From positions 124,001 to 188,000 of the forward strand of contig JAIQGK010000006.1 in NCBI GenBank assembly GCA_020072645.1: a stretch of 64,000 bases of DNA, in the 5' to 3' direction. This document shows positions 52,270-62,459 of this stretch, in pieces. The translations under genes were made by a program, and so were the position numbers. Under the pieces are notes generated by a model, which searched no databases, was not told the origin of the DNA, and saw only the letters and a program-made list of their open reading frames with translations. The DNA is from Terriglobia bacterium (GTDB lineage Bacteria; Acidobacteriota; Terriglobia; Terriglobales; Acidobacteriaceae). How positions within the stretch are numbered: the first letter of the stretch is position 1; each line of letters starts with the position of its first letter.

Positions 52270-54441
52270 TCACCATACCCTGCACGCATTTTCAGGCGCC
52301 ATGGGCTGGCCGGGTTTGCATCCGAAAGCTTTCTGAAATTCTGGCATGTTGCGCACAACGCCGTTCACGCGCCATCTGCCGGGGGAATGCGGATCCACGC
52401 GGACCAGCATTCGTGACAGCTCCGGCGTGGTGTTCTGGCACCAGACGCGGCCAAAGCCCAGGAAGAAACGCTGATCGGGCGTGTAACCATCAATCTTTTT
52501 GTCAGGATCTTCTTTGGCCTGGGCCATGAGGTCGTGCAGCGCCATCAGAGCGATGCGAGCGCCGCCATTGTCTGCGGTATTTTCACCCAGGGTTAAGCGG
52601 CCATTCAGTTTGAGGTCGTCAACAGCGGTAAATGAGCTGTATTCATCGGCCACGCAACTTGCGCGTTGTTCAAATTCTTTACCGTCTTCAGCGGTCCACC
52701 AATCGCGAAGATTGCCTTTGGGATCGAACTTGCGGCCCTGATCGTCAAAGCCGTGAGTAAGTTCATGCCCGATCACCAGTCCAATGCCGCCCATGTTGAC
52801 GGCATCATCCAGCGTGCGATCGAAGAATGGCGGCTGAAGAATACCGGCGGGGAAGACGATCTCATTGTGGCTTCCGCTGTAATAAGCGTTCACAGTGGGC
52901 GGAGTCATGCCCCACTCCAGCTTGTCCACCGGCTTGCCGATCTTTTGCAATTGCCGGTTGGATTCAAATTCGCTGGCGCGGTAAAGATTGCCAATCATGT
53001 CTCCGCGAACGACCTTTAGTTTGCTGTAATCGCGCCATTTATCGGGATAGCCGATCTTGTTGCGGATGGCGGCCAGCTTGACCAGCGCTTCTTTTTTGGT
53101 GGTTTCGGTCATCCAGGGCAGAGTAGTAATGTCACCCTTTAGTGAGTGTTCCAGCGCGTCCACCATCTTGAGCATGCGCGCCTTTCCTTCCGCGCCAAAG
53201 GTGGCGTCCACGTAAGGCTGGCCCAGGGCCTCGCCCAAAGCATTGTCAGTTGCGTTGATGCAGCGCTTCCACCGTACCGGCAATTCCTTTTGTCCTGTGA
53301 TCGCCTGCTGGAATTTAAAGTCTTCCTGCACAAAATCGTCTGAAAGCCAGCTGGCGGCATGGTTCACCATTTGCCAAGTCATATAGGTTTTCCAGGCGTC
53401 CAGCGGAGTGGAGTCGATCACCGGGTTGATCGCCTTGAAGTACTCAGGATTGCCCACATTCAGCTCAGCAAAAGATGGCGCGCCGCTGGCTGCGAAATAG
53501 CGGTCAAGGTGGAAGTTGGGAGCCAGCGCCTCAGCCTGCGCGACCGTCATTTTGTGGTCGCGATTTTTGGGGTCGCGACGCAGTGTGCGCTCCATGAAGG
53601 CTTTGGCCAGATCAGTTTCAATCTTCAGAACGGTTTCGGCGCTTTGGGCAGCTTGCTCAGGCGATTGCCCGAGCAATGAGAACACCTTTTTCATGTGATC
53701 GACAAACGCAGTGCGAATGGCGACAGTTGGAGCGTCATCTTTCAGGTAATAATCGCGGTCAGGCAGAGAAAGGCCGCTCTGGTCAATAGCGGCAATCGTC
53801 TGATCTGCGTTGTGCAAGTCAGGACTGGAGCCAAAGCCCAAGAGGGGGTTAGGACCAATCAGTTGCTCATGCGCCATCACTTCAATCATCTGAGTCTTGT
53901 CTTTGATGGCTGCAATACTGTCCAATTCCGGCTTCAGCGGCGTGGCGCCAGCTTTATTCGCGGCGGCTTCATCCATGCATGAGGCGTAAAAGTCGCCGAT
54001 CTTTTGCGTCACGGCGTTGCGTCCCGGATCATTTTGGGCTGCTTTTTCCAGAATTTGGCGCAGAACCTCCAGATTGTGCTCGTACACTTCAGCAAAGCTG
54101 AGCCAAATGGGCTGGTCGCCGGGGATGGGATTATTTTTGAGCCAGTTTCCACAGGCATACTGGTAAAAATCCACGCAGGGATCAACCGTCTTATCAATAT
54201 TGGCGATATCGAATTTGGGCGCTGGACGGGCCGGAGCATCACTGACCTTTGCGGTCATTGGATTTGCCGGGGGAGTAGTAGGACCGGCGTTCTGAGTCTT
54301 GGCATTCCCCGCCTTTTTTGTGGACTTTAAGTCTGGCTTTTGTGGCGTAGGTTGTGGTGATTGGGCAAGCGCCACGCCGGCGGTAAACAATACCAATCCA
54401 ATGAAAGACAAGACAGACTTGTAAAACAGGTATTTGCGCAT
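52270..54441 (-). CDS. M13-family (neprilysin-like) zinc metallopeptidase
   Basis: A 723-residue secreted peptidase with a signal peptide (RKYLFYKSVLSFIGLVLFTA) and a Pro/Lys-rich linker. The catalytic zinc motif HELTH is at about residue 555 (IGHELTHGFDDQGRKFD), the third ligand motif ENTADNGG follows, and the substrate-binding NAYY motif (NAYYSGSHNEIVFPAG) is present. It cleaves short peptides in the periplasm or outside the cell. GGGGAG nine bases before the ATG at 54441 fixes the start; an upstream in-frame ATG at 54543 lacks a signal peptide. Confidence 0.94.
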   Translation of the reverse strand: MRKYLFYKSVLSFIGLVLFTAGVALAQSPQPTPQKPDLKSTKKAGNAKTQNAGPTTPPANPMTAKVSDAPARPAPKFDIANIDKTVDPCVDFYQYACGNWLKNNPIPGDQPIWLSFAEVYEHNLEVLRQILEKAAQNDPGRNAVTQKIGDFYASCMDEAAANKAGATPLKPELDSIAAIKDKTQMIEVMAHEQLIGPNPLLGFGSSPDLHNADQTIAAIDQSGLSLPDRDYYLKDDAPTVAIRTAFVDHMKKVFSLLGQSPEQAAQSAETVLKIETDLAKAFMERTLRRDPKNRDHKMTVAQAEALAPNFHLDRYFAASGAPSFAELNVGNPEYFKAINPVIDSTPLDAWKTYMTWQMVNHAASWLSDDFVQEDFKFQQAITGQKELPVRWKRCINATDNALGEALGQPYVDATFGAEGKARMLKMVDALEHSLKGDITTLPWMTETTKKEALVKLAAIRNKIGYPDKWRDYSKLKVVRGDMIGNLYRASEFESNRQLQKIGKPVDKLEWGMTPPTVNAYYSGSHNEIVFPAGILQPPFFDRTLDDAVNMGGIGLVIGHELTHGFDDQGRKFDPKGNLRDWWTAEDGKEFEQRASCVADEYSSFTAVDDLKLNGRLTLGENTADNGGARIALMALHDLMAQAKEDPDKKIDGYTPDQRFFLGFGRVWCQNTTPELSRMLVRVDPHSPGRWRVNGVVRNMPEFQKAFGCKPGQPMAPENACRVW

Positions 54442-54641
54442 TCGCAATTCTCCCCTCAGGCAAAACATGTCATTGTATAAGACGGACAGAAACAAAAGAC
54501 GTTGGCATTCGCCAATGAGCTGGGATATTCCGATGGCATCCAAGCTGCGCTTTTTGCGGTGAACGGAAGCTTTCCCTTATAGGATCCATCGCTCGCCTTC
54601 GTCTTTACCCCGTGAACGCGATATGATGTTTCTTATCCCGC

Positions 54642-55106
54642 ATGGAACAAGATCTGACAACTTTGAAAGATGATATGGTGGCCTTTATTGAGGGCCATGG
54701 GCTGCGCCGCTTCAGTGCGTACGTGAGCGATGAGGTCGCCAATGTGCCCTGGTCCACCGACGAAGACCATCCTGATGGCTGGAAAGACTTTGTGGAGCTA
54801 GCCAAGGCTTCGAACGTGAGTTTTGTCACCATGAATCACGTTTCGCTGGACAAAGAAGACGTGGACCTGCTGGTGAACCGGCTCCAGGAAATTGAGTACA
54901 TGAATGAAGAAGAGTTGGAAGAGGCCGGTTGGCTGCGCAGCTTTGTCGGCAAGGTGGGCTATCTTCAGCTTGGATTTCCCTGCCAGGGCGTGATGTTTTT
55001 ATATGAGGTTTCCACCCCGTGGTATGACACGTACCAGCGGCTGGAGAGCGCGGCCGATGATTATGACGGTATCCTGATTGACGATACCGATCAGGACGAC
55101 GAGTAA
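54642..55106 (+). CDS. Hypothetical acidic protein
   Basis: A 154-residue soluble acidic protein (ends DGILIDDTDQDDE) with mixed alpha/beta content (RRFSAYVSDEVANVPW, FVGKVGYLQLGFPCQGVMFL). I recall conserved acidobacterial homologs without known function. A -10-like TATGAT at 54622 lies 15 bases before the ATG and no strong ribosome site is visible. It is followed directly by recJ and may be co-transcribed with it. Confidence 0.7.
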   Translation: MEQDLTTLKDDMVAFIEGHGLRRFSAYVSDEVANVPWSTDEDHPDGWKDFVELAKASNVSFVTMNHVSLDKEDVDLLVNRLQEIEYMNEEELEEAGWLRSFVGKVGYLQLGFPCQGVMFLYEVSTPWYDTYQRLESAADDYDGILIDDTDQDDE

Positions 55107-55112
55107 GAGCCG

Positions 55113-56870
55113 GTGCGCTGGTCATTTGCGAATCCCGATGCGGCCCAGGTGGAAACGCTTTGCGCCGAAGCCAACGTCTCCCCAATTGTCGCCCGACTTC
55201 TGGCCCTTCGCGGAATTACTGCGTCCAATGCGGCGAATTTCCTTTCGCCTTCACTCGATCATCTGTATTCCCCCTATCTGATGCGCGGAATGGCGGCTGC
55301 CGTGGAGCGCCTGAGTGCGGCCATCGCCAACAAGGAAGGCATTCTGATTTATGGCGACTATGACGTGGACGGAACCACTGCCGTAGTGATCCTGAAAACC
55401 GCGATTGAGCTATGCGGCGGCGCAGCGGACTTTCACGTTCCGCACCGGATCAAAGAGGGTTACGGCATCAAGGACGATGTCATCGAGCGGGCCGCTGCGG
55501 GTGGAATAAAAGTCGTTATCAGCGTGGATACTGGCATAAGGGCATTTCAAGCGGCTGAGACAGCGCGGCGCGTCGGCATTGATCTGATCGTTACAGACCA
55601 TCACCTGCCTGAAGCGCATGAAGGCGTACCGAACGCGTGGGCAGTACTCAATCCCAACCAGCAGGGCTGTGATTATCCCTGCAAAGAACTGTGCGGCGCA
55701 GGGGTCGCGTTCAAGATTGCGCAGGCGCTATTTGCCAAATTCAAAGATCAGGTGGACCAGGCAAAGCTGATTCCGTCTTTTCTCAAGATGGTAGCCATTG
55801 CCACCATCGCGGACGCGGTTCCGCTGGTCGGAGAGAACCGTACGATCGCGCGTTTAGGCTTGGAGGGGCTGCGGCGTCCGGTCAACGGAGGACTTAGAGC
55901 TTTAATGGAAGTTTCCGGCCTGACCGGCGAGCGCGCAATTGGCGCTGGCGACGTCGGCTTTCGCCTGGGGCCTCGCATCAACGCAGCAGGACGAATGGAC
56001 GTGGCTCGCGACGTGATCGAACTCTTCACGTGCAAAGATCAGGACCGTTGCAAAGATATCGCGGAAAAGCTGAATCAGCTGAACCTGGAGCGCCAGTCAG
56101 AAGAGCAGCGCATTGTGGCGGATATAGATGAGCAGCTTGCAGCAGAGCCCGATCTTACAGGGAAGTTCTGCATGGTTTTTGATGGCGATGGTTGGCATCG
56201 AGGCGTTGTTGGGATTGTGGCATCACGGGTCGTGGAGAAGACCGGCCGCCCGGCACTCGTAATTGCCAAGGATGCGGAAGAAGCTCACGGGTCGGGCCGC
56301 TCCATCAGTGCGTTCCATCTGCTGAATGCGCTCGAATCTTGTCATGATCTATTTACGCGCTTTGGCGGCCATGCCCACGCAGTCGGTTTTGCCATGCCCA
56401 GCAAGGATGTTCCTACCTTAAGGCAAAGGTTGAATACTTACGCGCAAGCCATGCTTAAACCTGAAGACTTGCTGCCGGAACTGAGCATTGATGCTGAAAT
56501 TCCTCTCAGTTCGGTGACGCCAGAGTTGCTTAATGATTTAGGCCGATTAGAGCCATTCGGCCACGGTAACCGTGAACCGGTGTTTTCCAGTTGCGGCGTG
56601 AGCCTATTGATGCCGCCAAGGATTCTGAAGGAGAAGCACATTAAGTTGCGGGTCAATCAGAGACTGCCAAATGCCAGGGCCAGCTTCAACTATGAAGCCG
56701 TGGGCTGGCGGATGGCAGAACGGGCCCAGTCAGCAGCTCTGCAATCGGGTGACAATCTGGATGTCGCCTACAAAATCGGGCTGAACTTTCATCCCGACTT
56801 CGGAGGTCTGGAATTGACTTTAGAGGATTTTAGAAAGTCAGCTCCGGCCGCAATTTCTGTTTGCGGCTGA
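55113..56870 (+). CDS. recJ: Single-stranded-DNA-specific exonuclease RecJ
   Basis: A 585-residue 5'-3' exonuclease of the DHH superfamily. Motif I YGDYDVDGTTA, motif III TDHHLPE, the DHHA1 domain with GSGRSISAFHLL and FTRFGGHAHAVG, and the C-terminal OB domain (ELSIDAEIPLSSV onward) are in order. It works in recombination and mismatch repair from the cytoplasm. The start is GTG, six bases after the previous stop. Confidence 0.95.
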   Translation: MRWSFANPDAAQVETLCAEANVSPIVARLLALRGITASNAANFLSPSLDHLYSPYLMRGMAAAVERLSAAIANKEGILIYGDYDVDGTTAVVILKTAIELCGGAADFHVPHRIKEGYGIKDDVIERAAAGGIKVVISVDTGIRAFQAAETARRVGIDLIVTDHHLPEAHEGVPNAWAVLNPNQQGCDYPCKELCGAGVAFKIAQALFAKFKDQVDQAKLIPSFLKMVAIATIADAVPLVGENRTIARLGLEGLRRPVNGGLRALMEVSGLTGERAIGAGDVGFRLGPRINAAGRMDVARDVIELFTCKDQDRCKDIAEKLNQLNLERQSEEQRIVADIDEQLAAEPDLTGKFCMVFDGDGWHRGVVGIVASRVVEKTGRPALVIAKDAEEAHGSGRSISAFHLLNALESCHDLFTRFGGHAHAVGFAMPSKDVPTLRQRLNTYAQAMLKPEDLLPELSIDAEIPLSSVTPELLNDLGRLEPFGHGNREPVFSSCGVSLLMPPRILKEKHIKLRVNQRLPNARASFNYEAVGWRMAERAQSAALQSGDNLDVAYKIGLNFHPDFGGLELTLEDFRKSAPAAISVCG

Positions 56871-56898
56871 AGGCCAATGGAGTTATAGTGCCCCTGCT

Positions 56899-57534
56899 AT
56901 GCCAGAAAACTTTATCTTTTGCTCCAAGTGTGGCACGCAGAACCCTGCGACGGCCCAGTTTTGCCAGAGTTGTGGCTTAACCCTTTCCAGTGGCCTTGCC
57001 CCAAATCAGGCAGCAGCTCCGGCGCGTGCTTATGCCGCTGCTCCTCCGGCCGCGTATGTTGCGGCTCCCGCTGTGCCTTATGGCGGTTTCTGGATTCGTT
57101 TTCTGGCGCACTTGATTGATCACGTTATCCTGAGCGCGGTAGCGGCTCCTCTGTTTTTTATCATGGTCTTGCCGGCAATTATTCGCATCGCACATGAAGC
57201 GGAGCAGAATCAGGAACCGCCTTCTCCAGAGCTCATCGTCACGATTTTAAGTTCGATCTTCATTTACATTGCGCTGGCCTTTGTCGGCCAGTGGCTTTAT
57301 GAAGCCCTGCTCACCAGTTCCTCATGGCAGGGAACAATAGGGAAAAGAGTTCTGCGCCTAAAAGTGGTGGATGAAGCAGGTAACCGGATTGGTTTCGGGC
57401 GCTCCACCGGACGGTTCTTTGCCAAGATTCTTTCTTCCATATTTTTCTATATCGGCTTCATCATGATTGGGTTTACTGACCGCAAACGCGGATTGCATGA
57501 CATGCTGGCAGGCACGGTGGTGATGAAGTACTAA
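56899..57534 (+). CDS. Zinc-ribbon plus RDD-family membrane protein
   Basis: A 211-residue protein. The N-terminal zinc ribbon has two CxxC knuckles (FCSKCGTQ and FCQSCGL). After an Ala/Pro-rich linker comes an RDD domain with membrane segments at about residues 70-100, 113-135 and 180-200, containing the RDD-like IRFLAHLIDHVIL and GKRVLRLKVVDEAG. Function of RDD proteins is largely unknown; transport has been suggested for some. A TATAGT ending ten bases before the ATG could give a nearly leaderless mRNA. Confidence 0.85.
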   Translation: MPENFIFCSKCGTQNPATAQFCQSCGLTLSSGLAPNQAAAPARAYAAAPPAAYVAAPAVPYGGFWIRFLAHLIDHVILSAVAAPLFFIMVLPAIIRIAHEAEQNQEPPSPELIVTILSSIFIYIALAFVGQWLYEALLTSSSWQGTIGKRVLRLKVVDEAGNRIGFGRSTGRFFAKILSSIFFYIGFIMIGFTDRKRGLHDMLAGTVVMKY

Positions 57535-57596
57535 GCTCTTGTTTGTTTTTGATTCCACGGGAATGTCGCGTTCTTTGTCATTTACCATAAAGGCAA

Positions 57597-59831
57597 ATGT
57601 CCTTTGATCCCAAGCGGCTAAGAAAAGTCTTTGCCGGCGGCGCTGTGATGGTGTTCGTCATCGCCCTGGGATTCTATTTGCGTGGGTTCTTTAAGCCGCA
57701 GGACAAGATTCCTGATATGCCCAAGAACATCCCTTCTGGCGTGGAAAAAAGCGCAACAGGTTTCAATCTCTCCAAGTCAGAAGGCGGAAAGACGCTCTTT
57801 ACCATCCATGCAGCCAGCGTCCAGCAATATAAAGAGGGTGGACGCGCGGCGCTGCACGATGTCAGCATCACAGTTTTTGGACGCAACCAGGACCGCTCCG
57901 ACCAGATTTACGGCGCCGATTTCGGGTATGATCCGGTCGCAAAAGTTGTCTCTGCGGAGGGGGAAGTCCGCATTGATCTGGAGGCTGTTTCCTCCGCTGC
58001 AACTCCCGCAGGCGGGCCAGCGGCGGAAACCAAGAACCTGATTCACGTAAAGACGAGCGGTCTTACCTTTAGTGAGAATACCGGAATTGCCCAGACCAAA
58101 GCGGCGATTGAGTTTCGCGTGCCGGAAGGAAATGGATCGGCGGTGGGTGCAACGTACGATTCGCACGGCGGCGTGCTTACGTTGAAGTCGGCTGTGCGAA
58201 TTACCAGCACCGGTCCGCGCAAAGCCACCATCACAGGCCAGAGCGCCACAATCACCAAAAACCCGAGCAGGATCGTGATGCAGTCTGCCAAAGTCGAGGA
58301 ACAACAGCGTGTGATTTCCGCTGATAAAGTCACGGTTTTCATGAGCGATGACAATAATATTGAGCGCGTTGTTGGTTCTGGGAACCTGCATGCATCCAGC
58401 ACCGGCGCAAAGGCGTTTGAGATTAACGCTCCTGAAGGTGAGCTGGAAATGACGGGCGCGAACCAGGCGCGAAGAGGCGTTCTTTCCGGTGGCGTAACTT
58501 TCCTGAGCAAAGGTGATTCTCCTGCGCAAGGCAAGGCTGGCAAGATATTACTCACGTTTGTGGCTGATAATCGGCTAAGCAAGGCAAGGGCGGAAGATTC
58601 AGTCCAACTGAAACAGGGCCCAGCCGGAAAGTCACAGGAGTTGCATGCAGTTGCACTGGATCTTTCTGTGAAGGATGGCCGCCGATTGGAGAAGGCCGTT
58701 ACTTCCGGCGGACCGGCGGAGATTGTACGCGAGCAGGCTACGGGCAAGACCACGATCAGCGCAGGACATTTTGAAACCGTTTTCAATGACCAGAATCGTC
58801 CGGTATCTCTCTATGGAACGCCCGATGCCAAAATTGTTGATTCTGTTCCGGGCAAGCCGGACCGCATTCTCACATCGCGCGAACTCACGGCAAAGTTCAA
58901 TGACAAAGGTGAGATTGTTTCAGCCGATCAGACCGGCGATTTCCGTTATCAGGAAGGAACACAAACGGCTTCTGCCGAGCGCGCCAAATATGCCGCAGCC
59001 GAGGAAACGATCCTTCTTTCCGGATCACCACGTGTCATTGACGCGAACCAGGGTATTGCGCTCACAGCCGACAGCATCCAACTAAATCGCAAAACTCGCA
59101 ACGCTTTTGCCCAGGACAACGTAAAGACCACTTATTCCAAGATGGGTGCCCAGCCGGGCGGGGCCATGCTGGGCTCGGCTGACCCAATCCATGTTACGGG
59201 CTCAACTGCCACCCTGAACTCTGCTACCGGAGTCGCCCGCTACGCCAAAGCCCGTCTGTGGCAAGGTCCAAACATCGTGGAAGCGCCAACCATCAGTTTT
59301 GATCGGACGAAGCGCAGCCTTCAAGCCCAAGGTGGACAGGGTGACCATGTTGCATCAGTTTTTGTGCAAAAGGATAAAAATGGCAAGCTAACCCCGGTAA
59401 ATGTGATGTCAGATAGGCTCTCTTACGTCGATGCGGAGCGCAGGGCGGTCTTTAGCGGCAATGTGGTGGTCCGGGCCCAGGATGCCACTATCACGTCAGC
59501 CAGCGTTCAGGTGATCCTGCTGCCAAAGAAAGGCCAAGCCGAAAATCAGAGTGCCAGCCAGCTGGAACGTATTGAAGCGCAAGGAGATATCAAGATTGAG
59601 CAAGGAAGCCGGAAGGCCACTGGGAACAAGCTGGTGTATACCGCTGCAGAGGAAAAAATGGTGCTTACTGGCACCTCGGAAAAACTCCCTAGCATTTTTG
59701 ATGCCGAACGGGGCCAAATTTCGGGCGATTCGTTGACTTTCTTTACCCACGATGGTAGGGTTCTGGTAGGTAGCGGAGAAACATCCAAAACCGAGATTCC
59801 AAACAGGATTCCAGACGCGAGCAAGAAGTAA
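57597..59831 (+). CDS. LPS transport protein, LptC-LptA fusion-like
   Basis: A 744-residue protein with one N-terminal membrane anchor (residues 13-30), an LptC-like domain (SKSEGGKTLFTIHAASVQQY with Asp/Arg-rich strands) and then several OstA/LptA-type beta-jellyroll stretches (GSGNLHASSTGAKAFEINAP, KAVFSGNVVVRAQDATITSA, LVYTAAEEKMVLTGTSE). In most proteobacteria LptC and LptA are separate, each about 180-190 residues; here one chain could form the whole bridge carrying LPS to LptD. It abuts lptB without a gap. Confidence 0.85.
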   Translation: MSFDPKRLRKVFAGGAVMVFVIALGFYLRGFFKPQDKIPDMPKNIPSGVEKSATGFNLSKSEGGKTLFTIHAASVQQYKEGGRAALHDVSITVFGRNQDRSDQIYGADFGYDPVAKVVSAEGEVRIDLEAVSSAATPAGGPAAETKNLIHVKTSGLTFSENTGIAQTKAAIEFRVPEGNGSAVGATYDSHGGVLTLKSAVRITSTGPRKATITGQSATITKNPSRIVMQSAKVEEQQRVISADKVTVFMSDDNNIERVVGSGNLHASSTGAKAFEINAPEGELEMTGANQARRGVLSGGVTFLSKGDSPAQGKAGKILLTFVADNRLSKARAEDSVQLKQGPAGKSQELHAVALDLSVKDGRRLEKAVTSGGPAEIVREQATGKTTISAGHFETVFNDQNRPVSLYGTPDAKIVDSVPGKPDRILTSRELTAKFNDKGEIVSADQTGDFRYQEGTQTASAERAKYAAAEETILLSGSPRVIDANQGIALTADSIQLNRKTRNAFAQDNVKTTYSKMGAQPGGAMLGSADPIHVTGSTATLNSATGVARYAKARLWQGPNIVEAPTISFDRTKRSLQAQGGQGDHVASVFVQKDKNGKLTPVNVMSDRLSYVDAERRAVFSGNVVVRAQDATITSASVQVILLPKKGQAENQSASQLERIEAQGDIKIEQGSRKATGNKLVYTAAEEKMVLTGTSEKLPSIFDAERGQISGDSLTFFTHDGRVLVGSGETSKTEIPNRIPDASKK

Positions 59832-60560
59832 ATGCAGACCTTGGCCACGGACGAAATCGCGAAATCGTACCGCGGGCGCAGGGTAGTCAACGGCGTCAGT
59901 CTTCATATCAACCAAGCTGAAGTGGTCGGGCTTTTGGGCCCCAACGGCGCCGGCAAAACTACATCTTTTTACATGATTGTGGGGCTTGTGCCCCCGGATA
60001 GCGGCCGCATTCTTGTGGACGGTCAGGACATCTCCAATGTTCCCATGTACCTGCGCGCCAGGAATTACGGCATCAGCTATCTTCCGCAGGAGCCTTCGGT
60101 ATTTCGCAAATTGAGTGTGGAAGAAAACATTATGGCTGTGCTGGAAGTGCAGCCCATCTCATGGCAGGAGCGCCGGCGCAAGCGTGATCAGTTGATTGAT
60201 GAGCTAGGGCTTGGACATATTCGCAACAATATGGGCTATGCGCTTTCCGGTGGAGAGCGGCGCAGAGTGGAAATCGCGCGCGCGCTTTGTATTGCACCAA
60301 AGTTCATTCTGCTGGATGAACCATTTTCAGGCATTGACCCCATTGCCGTGCTCGACCTGCAAAAGATAATTTTTGATTTGAAGGGAAGCGGCATCGGTGT
60401 GTTGATCACTGATCACAACGTGCGCGAAACGCTGTCAGTGACGGATCGCGCTTATATCATCAATGAAGGCCGCATTTTCCGCACCGGTACGCCGGAGCAG
60501 CTTGGCAACGATCCAGAGGTGAAAAGAGTCTATCTGGGAGAGAGTTTTTCATTTGTTTAA
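59832..60560 (+). CDS. lptB: LPS export ABC transporter ATPase
   Basis: A 242-residue ATPase: Walker [13 protein letters not shown] loop ([10 protein letters not shown]), signature [15 protein letters not shown], Walker [13 protein letters not shown] and switch His in ITDHNVRE. The order lptC/A-lptB-rpoN-hpf matches the conserved chromosomal block, and the [10 protein letters not shown] signature is typical of LptB. It powers LPS extraction from the inner membrane with LptFG, which are not in the window. The ATG follows the preceding stop directly. Confidence 0.95.
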   Translation: MQTLATDEIAKSYRGRRVVNGVSLHINQAEVVGLLGPNGAGKTTSFYMIVGLVPPDSGRILVDGQDISNVPMYLRARNYGISYLPQEPSVFRKLSVEENIMAVLEVQPISWQERRRKRDQLIDELGLGHIRNNMGYALSGGERRRVEIARALCIAPKFILLDEPFSGIDPIAVLDLQKIIFDLKGSGIGVLITDHNVRETLSVTDRAYIINEGRIFRTGTPEQLGNDPEVKRVYLGESFSFV

Positions 60561-60633
60561 TTGCGTCAGGTAAGAAGCAAAAATAGTCGAATTACGACGG
60601 TACTCTTTTGGGCCACGGGCCAGCGTGTGATAG

Positions 60634-60639
60634 TAGAAT
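60634..60639 (+). promoter_or_regulatory. -10-like TAGAAT upstream of rpoN
   Basis: TAGAAT, matching five of six consensus bases, ends 18 bases before the rpoN ATG, in the 97-base gap after lptB. No convincing -35 is seen. The same hexamer occurs upstream of bcrC on the other strand. Confidence 0.3.
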
Positions 60640-60657
60640 TTAACTAAAGAAGCAGGG

Positions 60658-62328
60658 ATGGTTTTACTCCAAAACAAACTGAATCTGAGAGTCTCGCAAA
60701 AGCAGATTCTCACTCCAGGGCTGGTCCAGATGGTGAGCGTGCTCGCGCTCAACAAGCTGGAGCTCAAGGAGATGATCAACACGGAAATGGTGGAGAACCC
60801 CGTGTTGGAGGAGCTGGATTCCACTGTCCCACTGCTGGATGAGATTGCCGGAAAGCAAGAGGCCCATGAACGCCAGGACGCAATCGACATTAAAGAGAAG
60901 GATGAAACCGGCCCCGAGGCCGAAAAGAAAGATCCCTTTGATGAGATCGATTTCGGCTCATTCTTCCGCGATTACCTTGATCCCGGCTATCGCAACTCCG
61001 CCGATCTGGAAGAGATCGACCGGCCATCCTTTGAAAATTTCCTCTCCAAACCGGGGACTCTCTCTGACCATCTCATGTGGCAGTTAGGTTCCGTCACAGT
61101 ACGTCCTGCGGTCTATGCCCCAGCGGAACTGGTGATTGGCAATTTAAACGAGGAAGGCTACCTTACTGCTTCAGACGATGAGTTAATGGGGGTGGCACAC
61201 GCCCAGGAATCCGAAGATCCTGCTCCTGAAGTTGCACCTACAGATGTCACTCTGGCGGATACGCCAGCCGAACCTTCTCACCTGGAACTGATCGTCTCCC
61301 ATGAGCCCACGCCGGAAGCAGTTGCGGCAGAGAAGAACAATGGGTTTGCTCCGGTTCTGCAGTTCACGCGCGATGACCTGCGAGAAGCGATCGCGCTGAT
61401 CCAGCATTTTGATCCAGTAGGCGTGGCGGCGCGCGATCTGCGAGAGTGCCTGATGGCCCAGCTTGAGCACCTGATCAAGACGCGAGACATGGAAGGTTCC
61501 GACGATCCTGAAAACGATCAAGTGGTTGAAGACGCTTTAAAGATTGTAGACAAGCAACTCCACTTTCTGCAGAACAAGCAATATAAAGAAATCGCCAAGG
61601 CCATTGCGCGCCCCATGGAAGCGGTGATCCAGGCGCATGAGTTTATTCGCACGCTCGATCCCAAGCCGGGTCTTCGCTATAACAAGGTTGAGCCCAAGCT
61701 GATTGAGCCGGACGTTGCCTTTGTGAAGCATGGTGACGAGTATCTGGTCCTGATGAACGATGAAGACCTGCCGCAGCTTCGCGTGAGCCCGACATATCGG
61801 AAGATGCTGAACCAGAATGGCGGCGTGGAGAAGGACGTAAAGTCCTACGTGAAAGAGCGCTATAAATCCGCGGTGCAACTGATTAAAAACATTGAACAAA
61901 GACGGCAGACGATCCTAAAAGTTTGTTACGCCATCATCGGACGGCAGCGGGATTTTCTTGATCAGGGTATTGACCAGCTCAAGCCGATGATGATCAAAGA
62001 GGTCGCAGAAGAGATTGGAGTTCATCCATCCACGGTGAGCCGGGCAGTTGCCAGCAAATACGTTCATACTTCGCAAGGTGTGTTTGAACTGCGCTACTTT
62101 TTCTCAGAAAGCGTGCAGGGCCCTGAAGGCGCGGGCACATCGCTGCTGATCCTGAAGCGCCGCGTTAAGAAGCTGATTGAAGAAGAAGATCCTGCCCATC
62201 CGCTGACCGACGACCAGATCACACGCGTCTTGCAGTCGCAAGGCATCCAGGTGACGCGGCGCACAGTGGCGAAATATCGCGAAGACATGAAGATACCCAG
62301 CACGCATCAAAGGAGGACGAAGAGCTAA
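60658..62328 (+). CDS. rpoN: RNA polymerase sigma-54 factor
   Basis: A 556-residue sigma-54. Region I is typical (LNLRVSQKQILTPGLVQMVS); region II is unusually long and acidic (about residues 75-230); the core-binding domain and the HTH (EEIGVHPSTVSRAVASKY) follow; the RpoN box is TRRTVAKYRE near the end. It directs activator-dependent transcription from -24/-12 promoters. It lies between lptB and hpf as in many diderms. Confidence 0.96.
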   Translation: MVLLQNKLNLRVSQKQILTPGLVQMVSVLALNKLELKEMINTEMVENPVLEELDSTVPLLDEIAGKQEAHERQDAIDIKEKDETGPEAEKKDPFDEIDFGSFFRDYLDPGYRNSADLEEIDRPSFENFLSKPGTLSDHLMWQLGSVTVRPAVYAPAELVIGNLNEEGYLTASDDELMGVAHAQESEDPAPEVAPTDVTLADTPAEPSHLELIVSHEPTPEAVAAEKNNGFAPVLQFTRDDLREAIALIQHFDPVGVAARDLRECLMAQLEHLIKTRDMEGSDDPENDQVVEDALKIVDKQLHFLQNKQYKEIAKAIARPMEAVIQAHEFIRTLDPKPGLRYNKVEPKLIEPDVAFVKHGDEYLVLMNDEDLPQLRVSPTYRKMLNQNGGVEKDVKSYVKERYKSAVQLIKNIEQRRQTILKVCYAIIGRQRDFLDQGIDQLKPMMIKEVAEEIGVHPSTVSRAVASKYVHTSQGVFELRYFFSESVQGPEGAGTSLLILKRRVKKLIEEEDPAHPLTDDQITRVLQSQGIQVTRRTVAKYREDMKIPSTHQRRTKS

Positions 62329-62459
62329 ATCGGGAAGCGCGGACACATCCGAGCCGGCGCTTTTCGGGCAGACGTTAAAAAGCCGCCTGTACCCGTGCCG
62401 TATCTCCCAAAGCACCCGGCAGACGACTCTCAGTTGGACCCAATTTCAGGAGGGAGTCA

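Noticed and set aside
58043-58786. 247-codon open frame on the minus strand
   Set aside because: Antisense to the LptC/A-like gene, Ser/Ala/Pro-rich shadow composition, no start signal.
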